From Pipra filicauda (lineage: Eukaryota; Chordata; Aves; Passeriformes; Pipridae), in assembly GCF_003945595.2 (NCBI RefSeq), contig NW_024104528.1, forward strand, positions 186,001 to 250,000: a stretch of 64,000 bases of DNA, given 5' to 3'. Numbering within the stretch: the first letter of the stretch is position 1; every line of letters starts with the position of its first letter. Of the stretch, positions 50,401-64,000 are shown piece by piece. The translations under genes were made by a program, and so were the position numbers. The notes under the pieces are model-generated. The model had not been told where the DNA came from. It saw only the letters and a list, made by a program, of their open reading frames with translations, and searched no databases.

Positions 50401-53400
50401 CTGGAAGTTTCTATTCAATGGAAAGAAAAGAAAATATAAAAAGGAAAATCCCTGGAAAATCAGGGATTTAACTTTAGTCATCACTTAATTATAGTGTTGA
50501 ACTAAACCATCAGCTTTCCAACTCAGGCTTGTTCAACAGTGAAGTTGTAGAACAGTGGGAGGAAGAAGGTATAGTGAAAATTTGGATCTATATTGCAGAT
50601 ACTGTCTTGTAAAGATGTTCAAAACCAGTTAAGACATGCTTTTGTGTATACACTATTAAAAACTGTATAGGGGTATCTCAGGATTAAGTAAATGACAGTG
50701 TTCTGGGTTTCAAATTCTCTGAGAAGTATTTCTAGGCTTACATGAAAGTAAACTTCATTATCATTAATTTTCAAATGTGAGACACAGAGGTTAATCAAAT
50801 GATACAGCTTTTAATTTTCCTCTTAAATCTCTGTACAGTGCTTGTGATTTGATATTTCATCTCTAACAGTCTGCCCACTGGGAATCCTTTTGTGTAATGG
50901 GAGGTTGTGTTCTCATTTTCAAACTTCGGAGGCACCAAACATATACACAGAAAAAAAGCTGTAAAAGGAGAAATAGATCCATTTGGTGATGATGCAGGTT
51001 TCCCACTGAAACTCTATAGATGTGGAGCAAGAATAAAAATAGCATTTAATAACTAGTCTGGACTTTTAATGTAAGAAAGGGGAAAAGATCATACGAGTAT
51101 TCGCACTTCTAAAACCTTAGGCTAAATTGTGATAAACTAGTAGTAATTTAACCAACTTAAGTTGCAGTGTGATGGAGAAAGAGGATGTTCCCTCTCCTCC
51201 TATCGAGCTCTACTTGCTTTTGTCCATTTTGGTTTTGTTTATAGAGATGCATCTTAGTCAAAAATCTGATTTGGAGCAATCCCCATCTATGACTGCCACA
51301 AAGGGTAGCATTTTCCTTATGCGGATTCATGCATTTCTGTTAAGAAAACTAATATGGCAAAACCATGGAGTCAGGTTGTTCCTAATTACTAGATTATCCT
51401 TAACTCTTTCATTTACTGCATGTTGTTCAGTGATGGCAGAGGAATTGTTCCTATAGCTGAAGTCTGCCATCCCCTTAAACACACAGAAGATGAGTCAAGG
51501 AGTCCTGGAGTGGGCATGTGCTGGATGCTCTTCCAGGAAAACATAAGGTAACTCTGCAAAGTTACAGATGACTTTAAGATTGAAAACCCATGAAGTGGGT
51601 CAGTCCCACTTCCAAAGTGAATGTCAGTTAGCTCCTATAGCTGCTGATATTCTGAAATGCCACTCCAACATCCCACCTACCCAGATCATCTTGCCTGTTC
51701 TTGCTGGAGCCTCGGCGAGTGCTGGGCCACCACCAGTGACAGGGTACAACCTCACAGCTGGGCAGTACCAGCTCCAGGCAATCAAGGGCTAGAGGGAGAA
51801 AGGACTTTTATTTACAGCAAATAATACACATAGGGAAGAAATCCTAAGTAAACAGGATTCTGGATGCAGCTCTGTGAATGAGCAGAACAGAAGAGCAAAC
51901 AACCCTTGACACTGCTAATGAGTCACTCACACTGTGTAAAGGATGGTGATTTCGTGGAGCTGCCATTTCACAGCTACTCTACAGAAGATAAAATCTGCAT
52001 TAAGCGGTATTTTTTTTTTTGTTCCATGATTCAGGGAAAAGAAAAAGTACTATAATAAAAGGAAGGGCTGGAAAGGAGATAAGGATTCCACTCTGAATTC
52101 TGTTAAAATCTTTCTTTTGTGAGCCAGTTATCTTCTCTTTCCATAGCTCAGTGCCTGAGGTACATCCTTCTGAGACAGATGTACCCATGATGTAGCTGAA
52201 GTTTGATGCGTTAACATTTGAAGAAATATTTAAATAAATGTGAAAGACACTTCTGCATTTAAACTAAGGTATATACACACCATTACTGCATTGATTACTA
52301 TTCTTTGTATACAAATAAAGAATTGTATTTGGACTATTTTGTAGAGCGGATTCTCTCTGTCATAAAGAAGATAGAGATTCCATCTTGATTAAGAAATGAC
52401 TGTAAGAATGAAAGGGTTGGGCATCTGATTCTTGTTCACTTAGTGCAGAGATGTAAGGTATGCCTGTAGAATAATATCACTTGCAGGAAACCTTTCAAAT
52501 GCATGTTTCTGGCAGATTCAAACTTCCCTTCATAGCCATATGAAAGCGTATGATATCATTCTTTTGGGGGTTTATTAGGAACCAGATGTCTATAGAAATG
52601 TTGTTGGTGTTCATGTGACCTGTAGAACAGAAAGTCAAGCCTTAAATCTGACTTTCAGAAAGTCCATTTCGCCTTGGTTTCTACTTCCTTAGAAAGTTAC
52701 CTTAGCTTATTTTTCCTCCCAAGAGAAGTTTTAAAGTTTGGATTTTTTGTTTGTTTGTTTCTGCTTCCCTTACTGATACCGAAGGAAATTAGAGAAGAAA
52801 GACAAGTTCAAGAAAAGAGGTCAATATTGCTGTCTGGGCTGGAGAACCATGGCTTCTTTGGAATTGATAGCAACAAGCCAGAGAGGACAGAAGTTTTACA
52901 ATTTCTAGGCATCTCTGACTATCCCTGGTAATCAGAATTGCTCTCAATCAGCTGAGAAATGAGAATAGAGTGACAATTCAAACTACCTTTTGCCATGCCA
53001 TTGCCAGGATGGTAATGACCTACAAGTAAAGTGAGGATATAATGATGTTATGAGCAATGATGTTAGGGTTTTTTAAAGTGCTGGTATCATCACTATGAGG
53101 TCCAAGCAAAAAAGGGAACAAACTGCCTGTATGAAAATTTCCTTGGTAATTCTAAACAATGCACTATTAACTTTGATGTGAAGTGACTCCTAAAATGTGC
53201 ACTGATAAAACTTAAATCTTCAAAATATACTGCATTATTTAGTGTTTGAACTAGGATCTACATGGAGAAAAACTAATTTCACTGGTGCTAGAATTACAGA
53301 ACTCTGCAATGGAAATTAAGTAGATGTCCCTGCATTGATCCAGGTCATAAGCTTTTGTTGCTTTTTTAATGCTTTGTTTAGCTTCATTTGACCAAAGTGA

Positions 53401-53894
53401 ATTTCCACCATACATTCATTTCTATGCACTTCAGAAACAAAATAATTTACATTTAAAACCATGTTCCAATGACGGAAGGAAAGAAACCTGTTAGTTTAAT
53501 AGAAAATGTTTCCAGTGTTGAGAATATTTAAGTAAAATGGTTACATTAAAGAAGTTATTAAGGTGCTGCTTTCCTGTGCTCAAATACTGTAACGGAAAAC
53601 ACACTTTAAAGCAGAAAAGGAGGAGGGGAAAAAAGGCACAGAGAGAAATAAAAAGCCAAATAGTCATCAAAAAAAAAATCTATAACTGAGCTGGCAAAGC
53701 TACATGCCAAATTTCAGCTAAAGACATTGAATTTCAGCTGACTGGTTCATCTAATTTACTGCTTTGTTTTGGACATCAGGTTAAAATGCTTTAAAGAAAA
53801 GCTGGACCAAAACAACTCTGTCCTGAGTTTTCCAAGTGTGATGAGCTTAGCCTGGAGAAAGAACTGGAGTACTTGACCTTGCAGAACTTGATTT
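47456..53894. other. Intergenic sequence, nothing recognised
   Basis: A+T-rich with short scattered frames only. The part at 48180-48420 holds forkhead-like (TTGTTTAC) and GATA-like words in repeat-free DNA and could be regulatory, which is untested. Confidence 0.45.
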
Positions 53895-53958
53895 CTCTTT
53901 TCTTTCTTTCTTTTTCTTTCTTTCTTTTTCTTTCTTTCTTTCTTTCTTTCTTTCTTTT

Positions 53959-54025
<67 letters not shown>

Positions 54026-54205
54026 CTCTTTCTTTCTCTCTTTCTTTCTTTCTCTCTTTCTTTCTTTCTTTCTCTCTTTCTCTCTTTATCTCTTTCTTTC
54101 TTTCTTTCTCTTTTTCTTTCTTTCTCTCTTTCTTTCTTTCTCTCTTTCTTTCTTTCTTCCTTTCTTCCTTTCTTCCTTTCTTCCTTTCTTCCTTCCTTCC
54201 TTTCA
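53895..54205. repeat. (TTTC)n pyrimidine microsatellite, about 310 bp
   Basis: Nearly pure pyrimidine on the plus strand: TTTC units with TCTC and, at the right end, TTCC variants. It is the longest simple repeat in the window and encodes a spurious Phe/Leu/Ser frame. Confidence 0.98.
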
Positions 54206-56281
54206 GAAGGTTATTAAATAATGTATCTTATCAAGAGAATATGTCTTCAGTGCAAAGATTTAAAAGCTCAAGGAGGACTTTAGAGAACAGTGAAGTGAGG
54301 ACTTGTGTTTAAAGGTGAAATTCAGACTGTTACCCAGGTGGTGTGTACGTTTGGTCTTGGAGAGCAATCACATTTCTTGCACTTGCCCCTTGCCCAGCTC
54401 AAGAAGAATCTAACCACTAACTAGAAATTTGACTGCAGAAATATCTTCATTTTTGTTTAGGCACCCACATGTGTTTGTGAGGTTTGTGTACTGAGGTGTC
54501 AGAACTTCCCTGCCCCTGGGACAGCAGCAGTGGCCCAACAGCCCAGCCCTGCTTGGGAAGAGGGTCCCACTTAGGTGCCATTGGCCTGTCCTACAATTGT
54601 ATGGAGAAGTCCTGGCATTTTGTTTAGGCATTCTTCACTTGCAGGCGTAGATAGCAATTAGCAGTTATGAGTCATCTCTACAGTGTAGGGATTATTGGTC
54701 CCTAAAATGGGGTGCATGACAGAATAACTCATGCAATTGGGTCTTCTGGGAGGGCAATTTTAAGCACATACATAGCACCTAAATCAACATCATTACATTA
54801 ATTATTCCATTGTTAAATGATACTCAAATACAAGGCTTAGGCTTTCTGCAGTCATTAAAAAGTCCTAAAAATAGGAGTACTATCTCTAGATTCCAGCTAA
54901 GACATCTACTTTATCTTTATTTCCATGTGATAGTATGGGAGGGAGCAACACATCCCATAGTTGTTATGGATGTCATGTTCTTGTACGATGTGCCATAGGT
55001 TTGTGTTTCCTTATGATAAGGTGGTACATTAATATGCTGATCTGCATTTGTGTAGCCCCTAAGTGACCTCTCAGATGAAGGGTGTTATGTAAACTTAAGT
55101 ACATCTTAAGAACAGCAAACTCACTTCCATAAAGCCTTGAAACTTAATCTTGAAAGTTCAGCTCCCATTTATAATTATTAATGTCATACCTCACTTTCCA
55201 GACCCCAACAGGAGGAGAGACACTTGACATATGGACAAAAATTTCCTGTCCCACTTTGCAGTAGATTAGAAATGTTTCCCCCATTGTGAAGTGTGTCTCA
55301 GTGGAAATCAGAAGCCTGGGCTGTTACCACTCTGCTGCTCATTCCCTGTCACAGTAGCCAAGGTTTTCAGCTTCCAATGGCATTGTGAGCCATAATGAGC
55401 TGCAGGACCTTGCAGCTCCCAATGACTCCTCTTTGCAGCCGATGTGAGTCTAGCACAGGTTTATCATTGTATCCTAGGGCCAACTCCAAGAGCAGAGCAC
55501 AAAGGCAAAGGAAGTTGCTCATCCAATTACATTCTCTGTGGACACATGTCCTTAAGTGACAAACAGAAAAACCCAGATGAAATGTTTTGGAATTCTGCAG
55601 CATGAATGAAGCTCTCAACCCCAAGGATTTCTAGTAACAGAAGAGCAAGTGATGCTGAAGATGACGACTTAGATGAGCTGGCAGAACAGCCTGAAGTCTG
55701 TGCACACTGCTGCCTAGCCATGTTTTTAAATCATTCCAGTTACCAAAATAGTCTAGAAAGTCTGCTCTGTCTTTCACCTTCCCAACATAAATAAAGTAAT
55801 GAACATGTTGGCGAGATTTGTGTATCTTTGCTTTCTACACATTCTTTCTAGTTTGGGATAGAGAGGTACAGTCCTCTCATCCATAGATCAGCCCCAGTTG
55901 TGGCAGCAGCTATTCAAGATTAACCATATCTGGGGATGAAATGTACTGCACAAAAATGTCTGTTACTGTCTCTTCAGCTCTATGCTTTAGCTCAGTCCTG
56001 GAAGGCCCTGCTAAAAAGCATTTCTCTTCCCCAGTTTTCCCCACCTTTCTGCAGTCAGCCCAATGCCAGATAGCTATGATGAGATACTCCTGGAACATAG
56101 CTGCATGGCCACGGAGAGCAGACTGACACTACCAATAATAGGCATTAAATAAGGTATGAAGTGGATAATACTTGCTTGCTTCCTACTTGGAAACCCTCTG
56201 GACAACAAAAGTTCTAGTTTCTGAATAAGCAGCGTTTTGGTAGATGTAACCTGACTGAAAATGATATCTACATGAATGAAA
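54206..56281. other. Intergenic sequence, nothing firm
   Basis: A 62-codon plus frame (55606-55794) with an acidic run and an AATAAA overlapping its stop is the only item of note; it is discussed among the findings. Confidence 0.45.
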
Positions 56282-56335
56282 CTCACAGTATGGTCCCTTC
56301 CAATTCAAAATATTCCATGATTCTAATATTCTATG
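56282..56335 (+). mobile_element. Short CR1 3' terminus
   Basis: TGGTCCCTTCCAATTCAAAA followed by CCATGATTCTAATATTCTATGA, the end of a CR1 copy with its octamer remnants. Upstream bases are not clearly CR1. Confidence 0.65.
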
Positions 56336-59300
56336 AGTGCTTCTGTCCTCCCTGATGCCACACACACTCTCAGAAGTCTTGGTTTTACTGTTAATGGATA
56401 TTGTTGCATATCTGTTGCTTGCTCTCTGCAAATTTTACTTGTGGTCTTTTTCTCAGGAATTGCAAATGTGGTGATATAATCAGCTCCTGAATGTCATGCC
56501 CAGGTATATATTTTCCTACAGTTTCAAAATAAGTCTTTCATGATTTATTTGCTTTTTTGTCTGCTATATAATTTTATCAGTGTCACTTGTTAAAGAAAAA
56601 ATGCAGCAAAGGTCAAACTGGAAAGCACTATGCAGTTTTGAGGCACTTCTCATTGTTAGGGGAAGTAATATCAAAAGAGATATGGAAGTGAAAATCAGTT
56701 TTGGATTCCAAGGTTGTGGAAATGTTTGTTAAGTGTCTCCATTATGCAAGGTTCTAGCACCCTTTTATTTTTTTTCCCCCTCTTGTGAAAAATAGTCAAG
56801 TTGCTTAAAGTTTCTCAATGAGTTTGTCCAGAATTTGCAGTTCCATTCAGGTGACTTTCCTTCTGTTATTGCTGCCACTTTGGAGATGTGGTCTTCTAGT
56901 CCACATCAATGGCAAAGTAATCTAAGTTCACTCAAATAACCCTGCTGGTGACATAGGTCACAAATGTCCAACTGATCTTGATTTAAGGTGTAAGAATATA
57001 TATTTTTTTTTTTCAAAATGATTCTCTCATGTGCTAAAGGTTCCAGTGAAAGCTTGGTCCCTGCGGCACTGAGTCAGAGATGTTCTCAGCACACACAAAA
57101 TCTCCCGCTGTCACATTCACCTCTTGTGTGATGTGTAGGTGTGATACCAAGACCCTCATTTGGGGTTGTGATTTCCAGCAGCCCCTGGCAGTTTGGTGCT
57201 CACTGGAAAACATTTCATTACTGCTGGTGCCCTTTAGTTTGAGTCTAAGCTCTCCCAAGATGCCCCACAAACTGCTGATCTATGGATATGAAAAACTGCA
57301 GCCATATCCATTCTGGAAGACGTCCTGACTGTCTAAGTAGATTTAAGAAAATCACTGATAATAAATCTTCCAATATTTCCTTTGTACATAAAGTGGTATC
57401 TCCGTTTCCAATTTTCCCTGATACATTTTATTCTGTGATTTATATTCCATGCAGAAGCAATGCTTTTTAAAATATAGGAGAAGATCTAACAATGCCCAGC
57501 TGTAATAAATGGTTTGTAGTTCAATTGTTGCCCCAGTTTATAGATACCAGGAGGTGAACAGCCTGCTATTCAGAAAGGATTGAGCAACCATCCTTAGTAA
57601 GCTGGATCCTTTGAGGGAACATTAAGTTGGGAATCCCAGAATTGAGTGCTTAAGTGCCTAAGCCACTTAGAAATATTTAGAACAGAGAGCTCACCTGACA
57701 ATTTGGGAGCACTGGAGTGCTCACAGGATTTGCATAGATGAAAGACTTTGTGGCAGACTAGCACTCAATTGCCAGATTCCTGTTTGATATATAACTTAAT
57801 TTGGAACTTAAAGCTGCTTAGGTTATTTAATTCTTTATTGTGTTTATTGAGGATGTGCTCTGTGAAAATGTTCACAGATTTTACAACCAAAGGAAAAGAA
57901 GGATTCCAGAAGTTTAAAGATGAGAGTGTGTTAACCCCTCAGATTTAGGAGAACAGAGCATTGTACAGTAGACTATATCTTGCTTACAGGATGGGGAATG
58001 TGTACTACCAAACTGGCATGCATAAAAAAATTTGACAATGGATGTTAACCACCTGGCCATAACACTGAAAGAATCTGTTTTAAGAAGTTGTGTAAATAAA
58101 CTTTGATAGTTTGCATAATAACATGGTCTTATCATCTCTGAAGCTCATGAGTTCAAACAGCAGGACAGGGGAGATTAGCAACAGGAGCCTTTCTTTGGAA
58201 ATGAAATTCAAATTTGTCTGTGCTTTGAACAGACTGGAACATTTTTTGCCACCATTAGAAGCCCTAACAGACACATTATAGAATTTTTTCTTTGCGGTTT
58301 TTTACATATTTATTTTGTATGATAAATGGTACCTACATGCTTAATTCAGGACTTTTAGTTGCTTTTTCACACTGCAGAAGGTTTTCATTAAAACCGCAGA
58401 AAATGCAGTGCAACCTTTTAAATATCAGGCTAAGGAAAAAAATCAAGGAAATGCTTTTTATGACAGAGCTATTTAAATATAATCACATATCTGTCATCAT
58501 ACAGGCCTGCTTATAACAGGCTGTCAGTTCTCCTGAAGAGGGGGTGATCTGCAGTCAAGGGTTTTAAATAAGGAAGTGTAGGATTTTTAAAAATCTATAA
58601 TGGGCATCTAAGAAAGAATCTGTAATTTTCATCATTTAAGTCTATTAAGGCAACACTCACCAGTCCCAAGTTAGGGCTAGAGCCCCAGTGTGGTAGGCAC
58701 ATGAATCAACAGATGTGTGCTTAAGCAGCTACATATTTATCTACGGGCAGACCTCAGCTACAGTGAATAAACTCTCTGACACCAGCAGAAATGCATCTGG
58801 ACAATGAAGCATCTACATAATTTTGAAAACCTAGGGCTCAATAGGTGCTCTACAAAGATCACAGTCTTCCAAAACGGATCTTTTATAGAATTTGTCTTCT
58901 AGGGTGTTTGTTCACAGACATTTTGTCTAAATTAGCAAATTAAACCTGTGCAGGAGCTTTCCTTGGCATGGAGGGGACCTGGCATAGAAAAGCACAGATT
59001 CTACTAGACACACTGCTTGTAAGCTTCCTGGCCCTGCCACCAACTCAATCCTACCTTGGAAATTTTTAGATCTGTGGTATTTGTAGGCATCGGGCAGGCC
59101 AAGGACTATTCTAATAACTCGCCCTCACTGTACTGATCTGAAACATCTCACTTTTATTTCATTGCACTCCCTCTGCATGTTATGTCTAGCTTCTGTTTCT
59201 TAGTTTATTCTCAGACTGTTGGTTCTTCTGGACACACAATGATGGCACTTAAAAATGAAGTTTTTTTCTTGGTAGAAAAAAATAATATGAAAAAAATGTT

Positions 59301-62300
59301 ACTCTGATTTAGAAGTGATTTAATCAGTCAAAACTGAGAATACCCTCCAAAAAACCATATTTTCAACTGAAGTTACACAGTTAGATAATCAGGGGCAGGG
59401 GAAAGGTAAATATTCTAAAAGATCACTCAAATACTAGTAAGCCAGTACCAACAAGAACAGTGCTTAATTATGGTCTAGGAGATCAAGAAAGTGATACACA
59501 ATCAGAGAACTGAGTACTTTTAACTTCCACTGCTGTAATGAACGAGATCTGACTTGGGCTCTGTTGTGTTTTATGACAGCTTTGGTTAAGCAGCCTTACA
59601 TTCTTGATTAGAATATTAATTGCATTAGCTATAGGTTTTTTTAGTTTTGAAAGATACGTGTTACCCTCTTCACACTGTAAAATAAATAAACAAACCAAAG
59701 TTAGGGAATCTGGAAAAAAAATAAGATCATAAGATAATAGCCTAATTTTTTTTTTTTTTTGCTGAGATTTATGATTCTTAGATGCTTATTTCCCAAGTTG
59801 ATATCATATACTAGGGGTTTTACACTTCAAGTCCCTCCATTTTACAGAAAAGGGAAAACAGCACATTGTTCCTTCCAATATTTACCTTAGATGCTGTATT
59901 ACCTTAAGAGAAAAATCAACCAGGGAAGGTGCAAAAGAGTTAAAAAGGTAGTTTTAGTGAAGAGCTGAGCTCAGGATTCCACACATACTGGAAAGAGGTT
60001 TTGCAAGTTAGTTCTAATAAAACATCAGAAAACGAGGTTAGAATATCAGACAGGAATTCTTCAGGATTAAAGGTAAAAATAAACCAGGCCAGGCCAGAAG
60101 ATTTATGTATGATTGCAGAACTTCTCCAAAAAGAATGGCTTCCTGACCATCCATCTGTCTGGGTGGTTACACTGCAGTCAGAGCACCCCGTAATTCCTCC
60201 CTGGCACGGAGGTCTCACACAACTCCATCTCAGGGCAAGGCTTTCACCTTCCCTTATTGACCAGGAAACATCAAACCTGGCAGATTGCTGGTCTCAGTTA
60301 TAAATGCCTGTTGTTACCTCCTGCCTGGGCTGCAGTTCTGCAATACTGGAGGTGAAATCACCACTATTTCACGAACTACAGCAGAGTCAGGGCACAGCAG
60401 TACGTCCCCGCAGCAAAAAAGGGGTCATCACATCTTTCTTCTCTGCTGAGACAGGTTTCCCATGGAACAGTCCCGTCCAACTGGTACTAACAGGACTTTG
60501 ATTACTGTCTTTTTTCAGAAGAAATAACCTGTGGTCCAAACAACCAAAAGCCTCTCCCTGATAGAGAGAGCCGAGAGCTTCCACTCCATCCTGTACCACT
60601 TTGCAGGAGCAGTGGTAGCACATGTAGCAAAGAATATGGGAATGACGGGAAGCAGCTTCTGATGCCGAGTGTGGAGAAATATAGAAAGAACAGCTTATAC
60701 AGAAGAGAAGATCTGTGGCTAAGGAGATTGAATCCTTCTGCCCTATTCCTAATCCTTCAAGTTAAATTAATGAAATTGTTCATGATCTTCCAGATGCTTA
60801 GTGCCAAAAAGTCAGATAGGTGTTAAGAAAGATCATTGATCAGTCACTCAGACTTCCATATAAGGGTAACAACCAAGAGTTCAGGAGACAGCCTTGTGGC
60901 TTTTCCAAAGCCATGGAGTGTACTTCTATGGGAATTAAATATAGCCACAAACCTCATCTCCTACAGTCACTGCAAATGTGCCCTTTGCAACAGCCTGCAA
61001 TGGGAAGGCCCATCCCTTCCCTCACACGTGTAGGATCTGCTGTATTTTGATGGAAGTCAGAGGTCACTGTTCAGGATCAAACCCTATGTCTGATACTCTT
61101 TTACTTTTTATCTGTTTCAATCAATTGTCTCTTTACCCACTGGAACAAACTAAAAAAGCCAATAAATATCGTGAAGACAGATGCAACTCTAGCCAACTTC
61201 AACATTTTTTCAGCATGTGATCAAACATCTCTATAAAAAGCATGATAAAATCTTTGGATCCTTTAGGACTTGAACCTGAAGAGACATCCAGCTCAGCTGA
61301 ACTCCATGTGCCCTTCCGGAATTCCTAGACTAAGGACATAATCCCCTCAGCTCAGGAAAGTTTTTTTTAATTTATTTGCTTATACATTGCTGAAGCTTCA
61401 GTGGAACAAGAAATGGGGGATTTGTCTACAAACAGCAGTGCAAAAGCAAGACATTGGAATGATGGAAGCAGAAATTCAAATTTTGTACAAGTCATTCACT
61501 TTATTTTTCTGGTTCCCAAATCAATTTTAAAAGCTGTTTTGCTAAGATTAAGCACTGCCAGGGAAATAAACCTGTCATACCAACTGTTATTACCATTTAT
61601 ATTACCACAGTTCTCAGGAAAAACTCCATGGCATTGGGTGTTGTGTAAACACACAGGAATAAGAAAGTCCCATGTCCACAGAGAGTTTACCTTGAGATCC
61701 TACAACTGATGGACAATACGAGGCAATAAACAGTACAGCACAGCCAACAGTCAGAGTCTGACAGCAAACAATGAGATATTGTTGTTTTAAGAGTGATTTA
61801 AGTCCAGGAAAGCCTAAATGTTTACACTATTTCAGTGTTGTAAGAAAGGCTTTGACAACATTGATGAGGAAATCCTTTTAAAAATTAAGGGAAGCCTCAG
61901 AGGTACTTTGTGCAATATTTGCAAGAATAATAGTGGATAATGGTGCAGACAGATAAAAAAAAGAGGCTGGAGTTGGTATCTCAAAAAAATCTTGGAAAAT
62001 ACCTTGCAGATAGGAAATGACTATGCTGTGAGGCACACTGAAATATGTGAAGGTGCAGCATATGCTTGATGCTAGAGAGAGCTGACAGCTGAATTCAAGA
62101 AAGCCATGTTTCAATCATCACCCTTCAGGCAATGAAACCAACACTTTACAAAGTCACATTTTGGATGGGTAAGAGCAGGACAAGATTCTGTAACTAACAG
62201 GGTGTATTGTAGAAACAGAGACATGAGGTAGAAACCTCAAACAAATGTTCAGACTAGAGAGACCAGACAAATGATGGAAAAAAAAATCTGCAAAAATCCA

Positions 62301-64000
62301 GATACTTTCCAAATTAAAGGACCCAGTGAGATGCTAAAGCTGAACGAATGCTGGAGTTCTAAGGCTTGTCTGTAATCAGCAGGATTGCTTGAAAAAGGAA
62401 AGGAGTAACATGAAGGAATAATGAACAGATGATTAGGAGTTTTCAGCTACGTTACATTTTATAAAGGCAGATAAAGGATGAGACTTCATTAACAGAAAGA
62501 GACCTTTCTGGAGCAGAGGGTGAGGGCTCTGACTCAGCACAGGTGATTGCAGAACTTTGTACCATTCACAGACCGAGTGTGCAAAGGGAAGAGGGAAGGA
62601 AGAGTGACAGTCCACGGGAATTCCCACCAAAAGGTAGAGACGGGGTAGATGAAGACTGTTCAGCCAAGTACATGATGAAGATGCAGTTTCCAAAGTATGC
62701 AGAGTTGGAGTAAAGAGAACTACAGAGGCAAACAGAATGAAAATTTCAAATCTAGAAGACTGGTTGTATATGTTGAAGGCAACTGGCAAACCAAGAAGAC
62801 TGACAATAGTTAGCTAACAATGCATCATTAGAAACTTTGCTGAGAGCAATTCCAGTGGCCAGCATGGCCAAATTAGTGGGATATAGCACAGAAGTGATAT
62901 AGAGGAAGCTGGACCTCTCGTTAACAGCACATTTCATGAGTGTAAAAAGGGAAAGTGAGGTACTGGTCAGTAGTATTTTTTTCCCAATACAAGAGAAATT
63001 AAATTATTTTTCTTTTGAGTTAAAGGAGCTGGACAGTCACTGGGCTGAAAGCTTTGGGAGAACTAATTAGAGAGATGAATGTAGAGTGAAAAGGATCATG
63101 TGACAGTCATTAAGAAAAAAATTAGCAGAGATTAACAAGAGAAGCACAGTAATGCAGGGATAAATGCATCTATTTGCTGCCTGAGAGAAATGTATAAACT
63201 CCACTCTCCAGTTAGAAGCGGGAAAATTTATTTATTCCACCTAAGGATCCAGCCTTCTTGTGGTTTATATCATAGAGTCAAACTTATGACTGAATTGAGT
63301 CTCTTCCCAAACTGAGGAGAACTCAGTAAGCAGCCTTTAATGCTGAGGTTTACTATTGAAGTTCTGTGCTGGAACATTCAACATTCCTCACCAATTTCCT
63401 TACCTGACAACAGTCCTTATGCTGTTAAACTGGCAGGTCAGAATTGCTTTGGAATAACTTGATTCCTCTCTCTGAAAATTTCTGTAAACATTCCTGAGTT
63501 TAAAATAAACAATTTTCCTAGACTAACTTGTTGGGATTTTTTGCAAATAGCAAATTAACTCTTTCCTGGGACCACTTTAATTGTAAATAAAACTTCCCTT
63601 CGAGACTGTGAGAAGCTTGAGTATGGATTAAATCCTCACCATTTTTTGCTTATTGCTGTACAAGGTACTCCATAAGCTTTCTGCATTTTAGGAGAAGGTG
63701 GAAAACAATTACTATGGCAGGTTCATCTGAGCTGGGCTGTTCTTGGAAAGCAGATGCATGCCTGCTCTCAGGTGCCTGTAGTAAGGTAGTCTCCCCTACT
63801 GTCAAGACAAAAACTGTGATATACAGAGGGTATCATGGTGATACTCTTTCACAGTATACAAAGCAGGAAAGACCCTGTACCAAGCGTATAAAAAAAATAT
63901 ATAATCTTGTGATTACAGGTGATGCACTTAGACAGACAGGTCACAAAGTTGCTGAGACTCTCCATCCACTATTATTCTTGCAAACATGTACAAATACATA
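56336..64000. other. Intergenic sequence to the window end
   Basis: A+T-rich, with many T- or A-runs. No coding exon, RNA gene or repeat family recognised; the frames at 60001-60303 and 62433-62789 have no support beyond being open. If synteny with other amniotes holds, the next gene to the right would be NHLRC2, but nothing of it is seen. Confidence 0.5.

Noticed and set aside
53873..54217. 114-codon Phe/Leu/Ser frame
   Set aside because: It is the translation of the TTTC microsatellite.
60001..60303. 100-codon plus-strand frame
   Set aside because: No good start or splice signals and no recognisable motif; length is near chance.
61845..61905. Reverse-transcriptase-like words (GFDNIDEEILLKIK)
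   Set aside because: The match to the KAFD...ILL motif of LINE polymerases covers only about 14 residues; the flanks show no further similarity in any frame.
1..64000. CRISPR array, bacterial operon or integrated viral genome
   Set aside because: No regularly spaced direct repeats, no operon-like frames and no long terminal repeats were seen; the window is ordinary vertebrate DNA.

Overview
The window looks like bird (Aves) nuclear DNA: an A+T-rich intergenic landscape carrying several CR1 LINE fragments of the avian type, at least two old MIR-like SINE relics, and one CpG-rich locus whose product is almost identical residue for residue to the turkey beta-1 adrenergic receptor. The species cannot be named from the sequence. 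Only one protein-coding gene is securely identified: ADRB1, on the minus strand at about 3690-6530.

Layout. Positions 1-3660 lie downstream of ADRB1 and hold an unexplained 740-bp minus-strand frame broken by one stop (687-1427). ADRB1 exon 2 and its 3' UTR lie at about 3690-4158, the intron at 4159-5054, and the main coding exon at 5055-6332 (to 5049 if unspliced). A GC-rich 5' flank with CCAAT and GC boxes and a 12-bp minisatellite occupies about 6333-6615, and a CR1 fragment sits directly behind it (6640-6933). From about 6.9 kb to the end I recognise no gene. This 57-kb stretch holds CR1 and MIR remnants, microsatellites ((AAT)n, (ATTCT)n, a CCTTCCC/AAACC array, a 310-bp TTTC tract, a C20 run), a few strong splice-site pairs that could be non-coding RNA exons, and many ordinary A+T-rich bases. 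In amniotes ADRB1 is flanked by NHLRC2 upstream and CCDC186 downstream; that is recalled synteny, and neither gene is visible here.

The most interesting biology is at the ADRB1 3' end. The unspliced exon ends in ESKV-stop, the PDZ-ligand tail of mammalian beta-1 receptors, and the GT of the 5' splice site is the start of the valine codon. Splicing would therefore destroy the PDZ ligand and replace it with the tail encoded by exon 2, as in the turkey gene. Two AATAAA signals on the minus strand inside the intron would suit the unspliced form. In this sequence the frame of exon 2 appears shifted relative to turkey near a run of seven Gs, so the long tail may be truncated, or the assembly may have a homopolymer error. 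I found no CRISPR array, no tRNA or rRNA gene and no intact mobile element.
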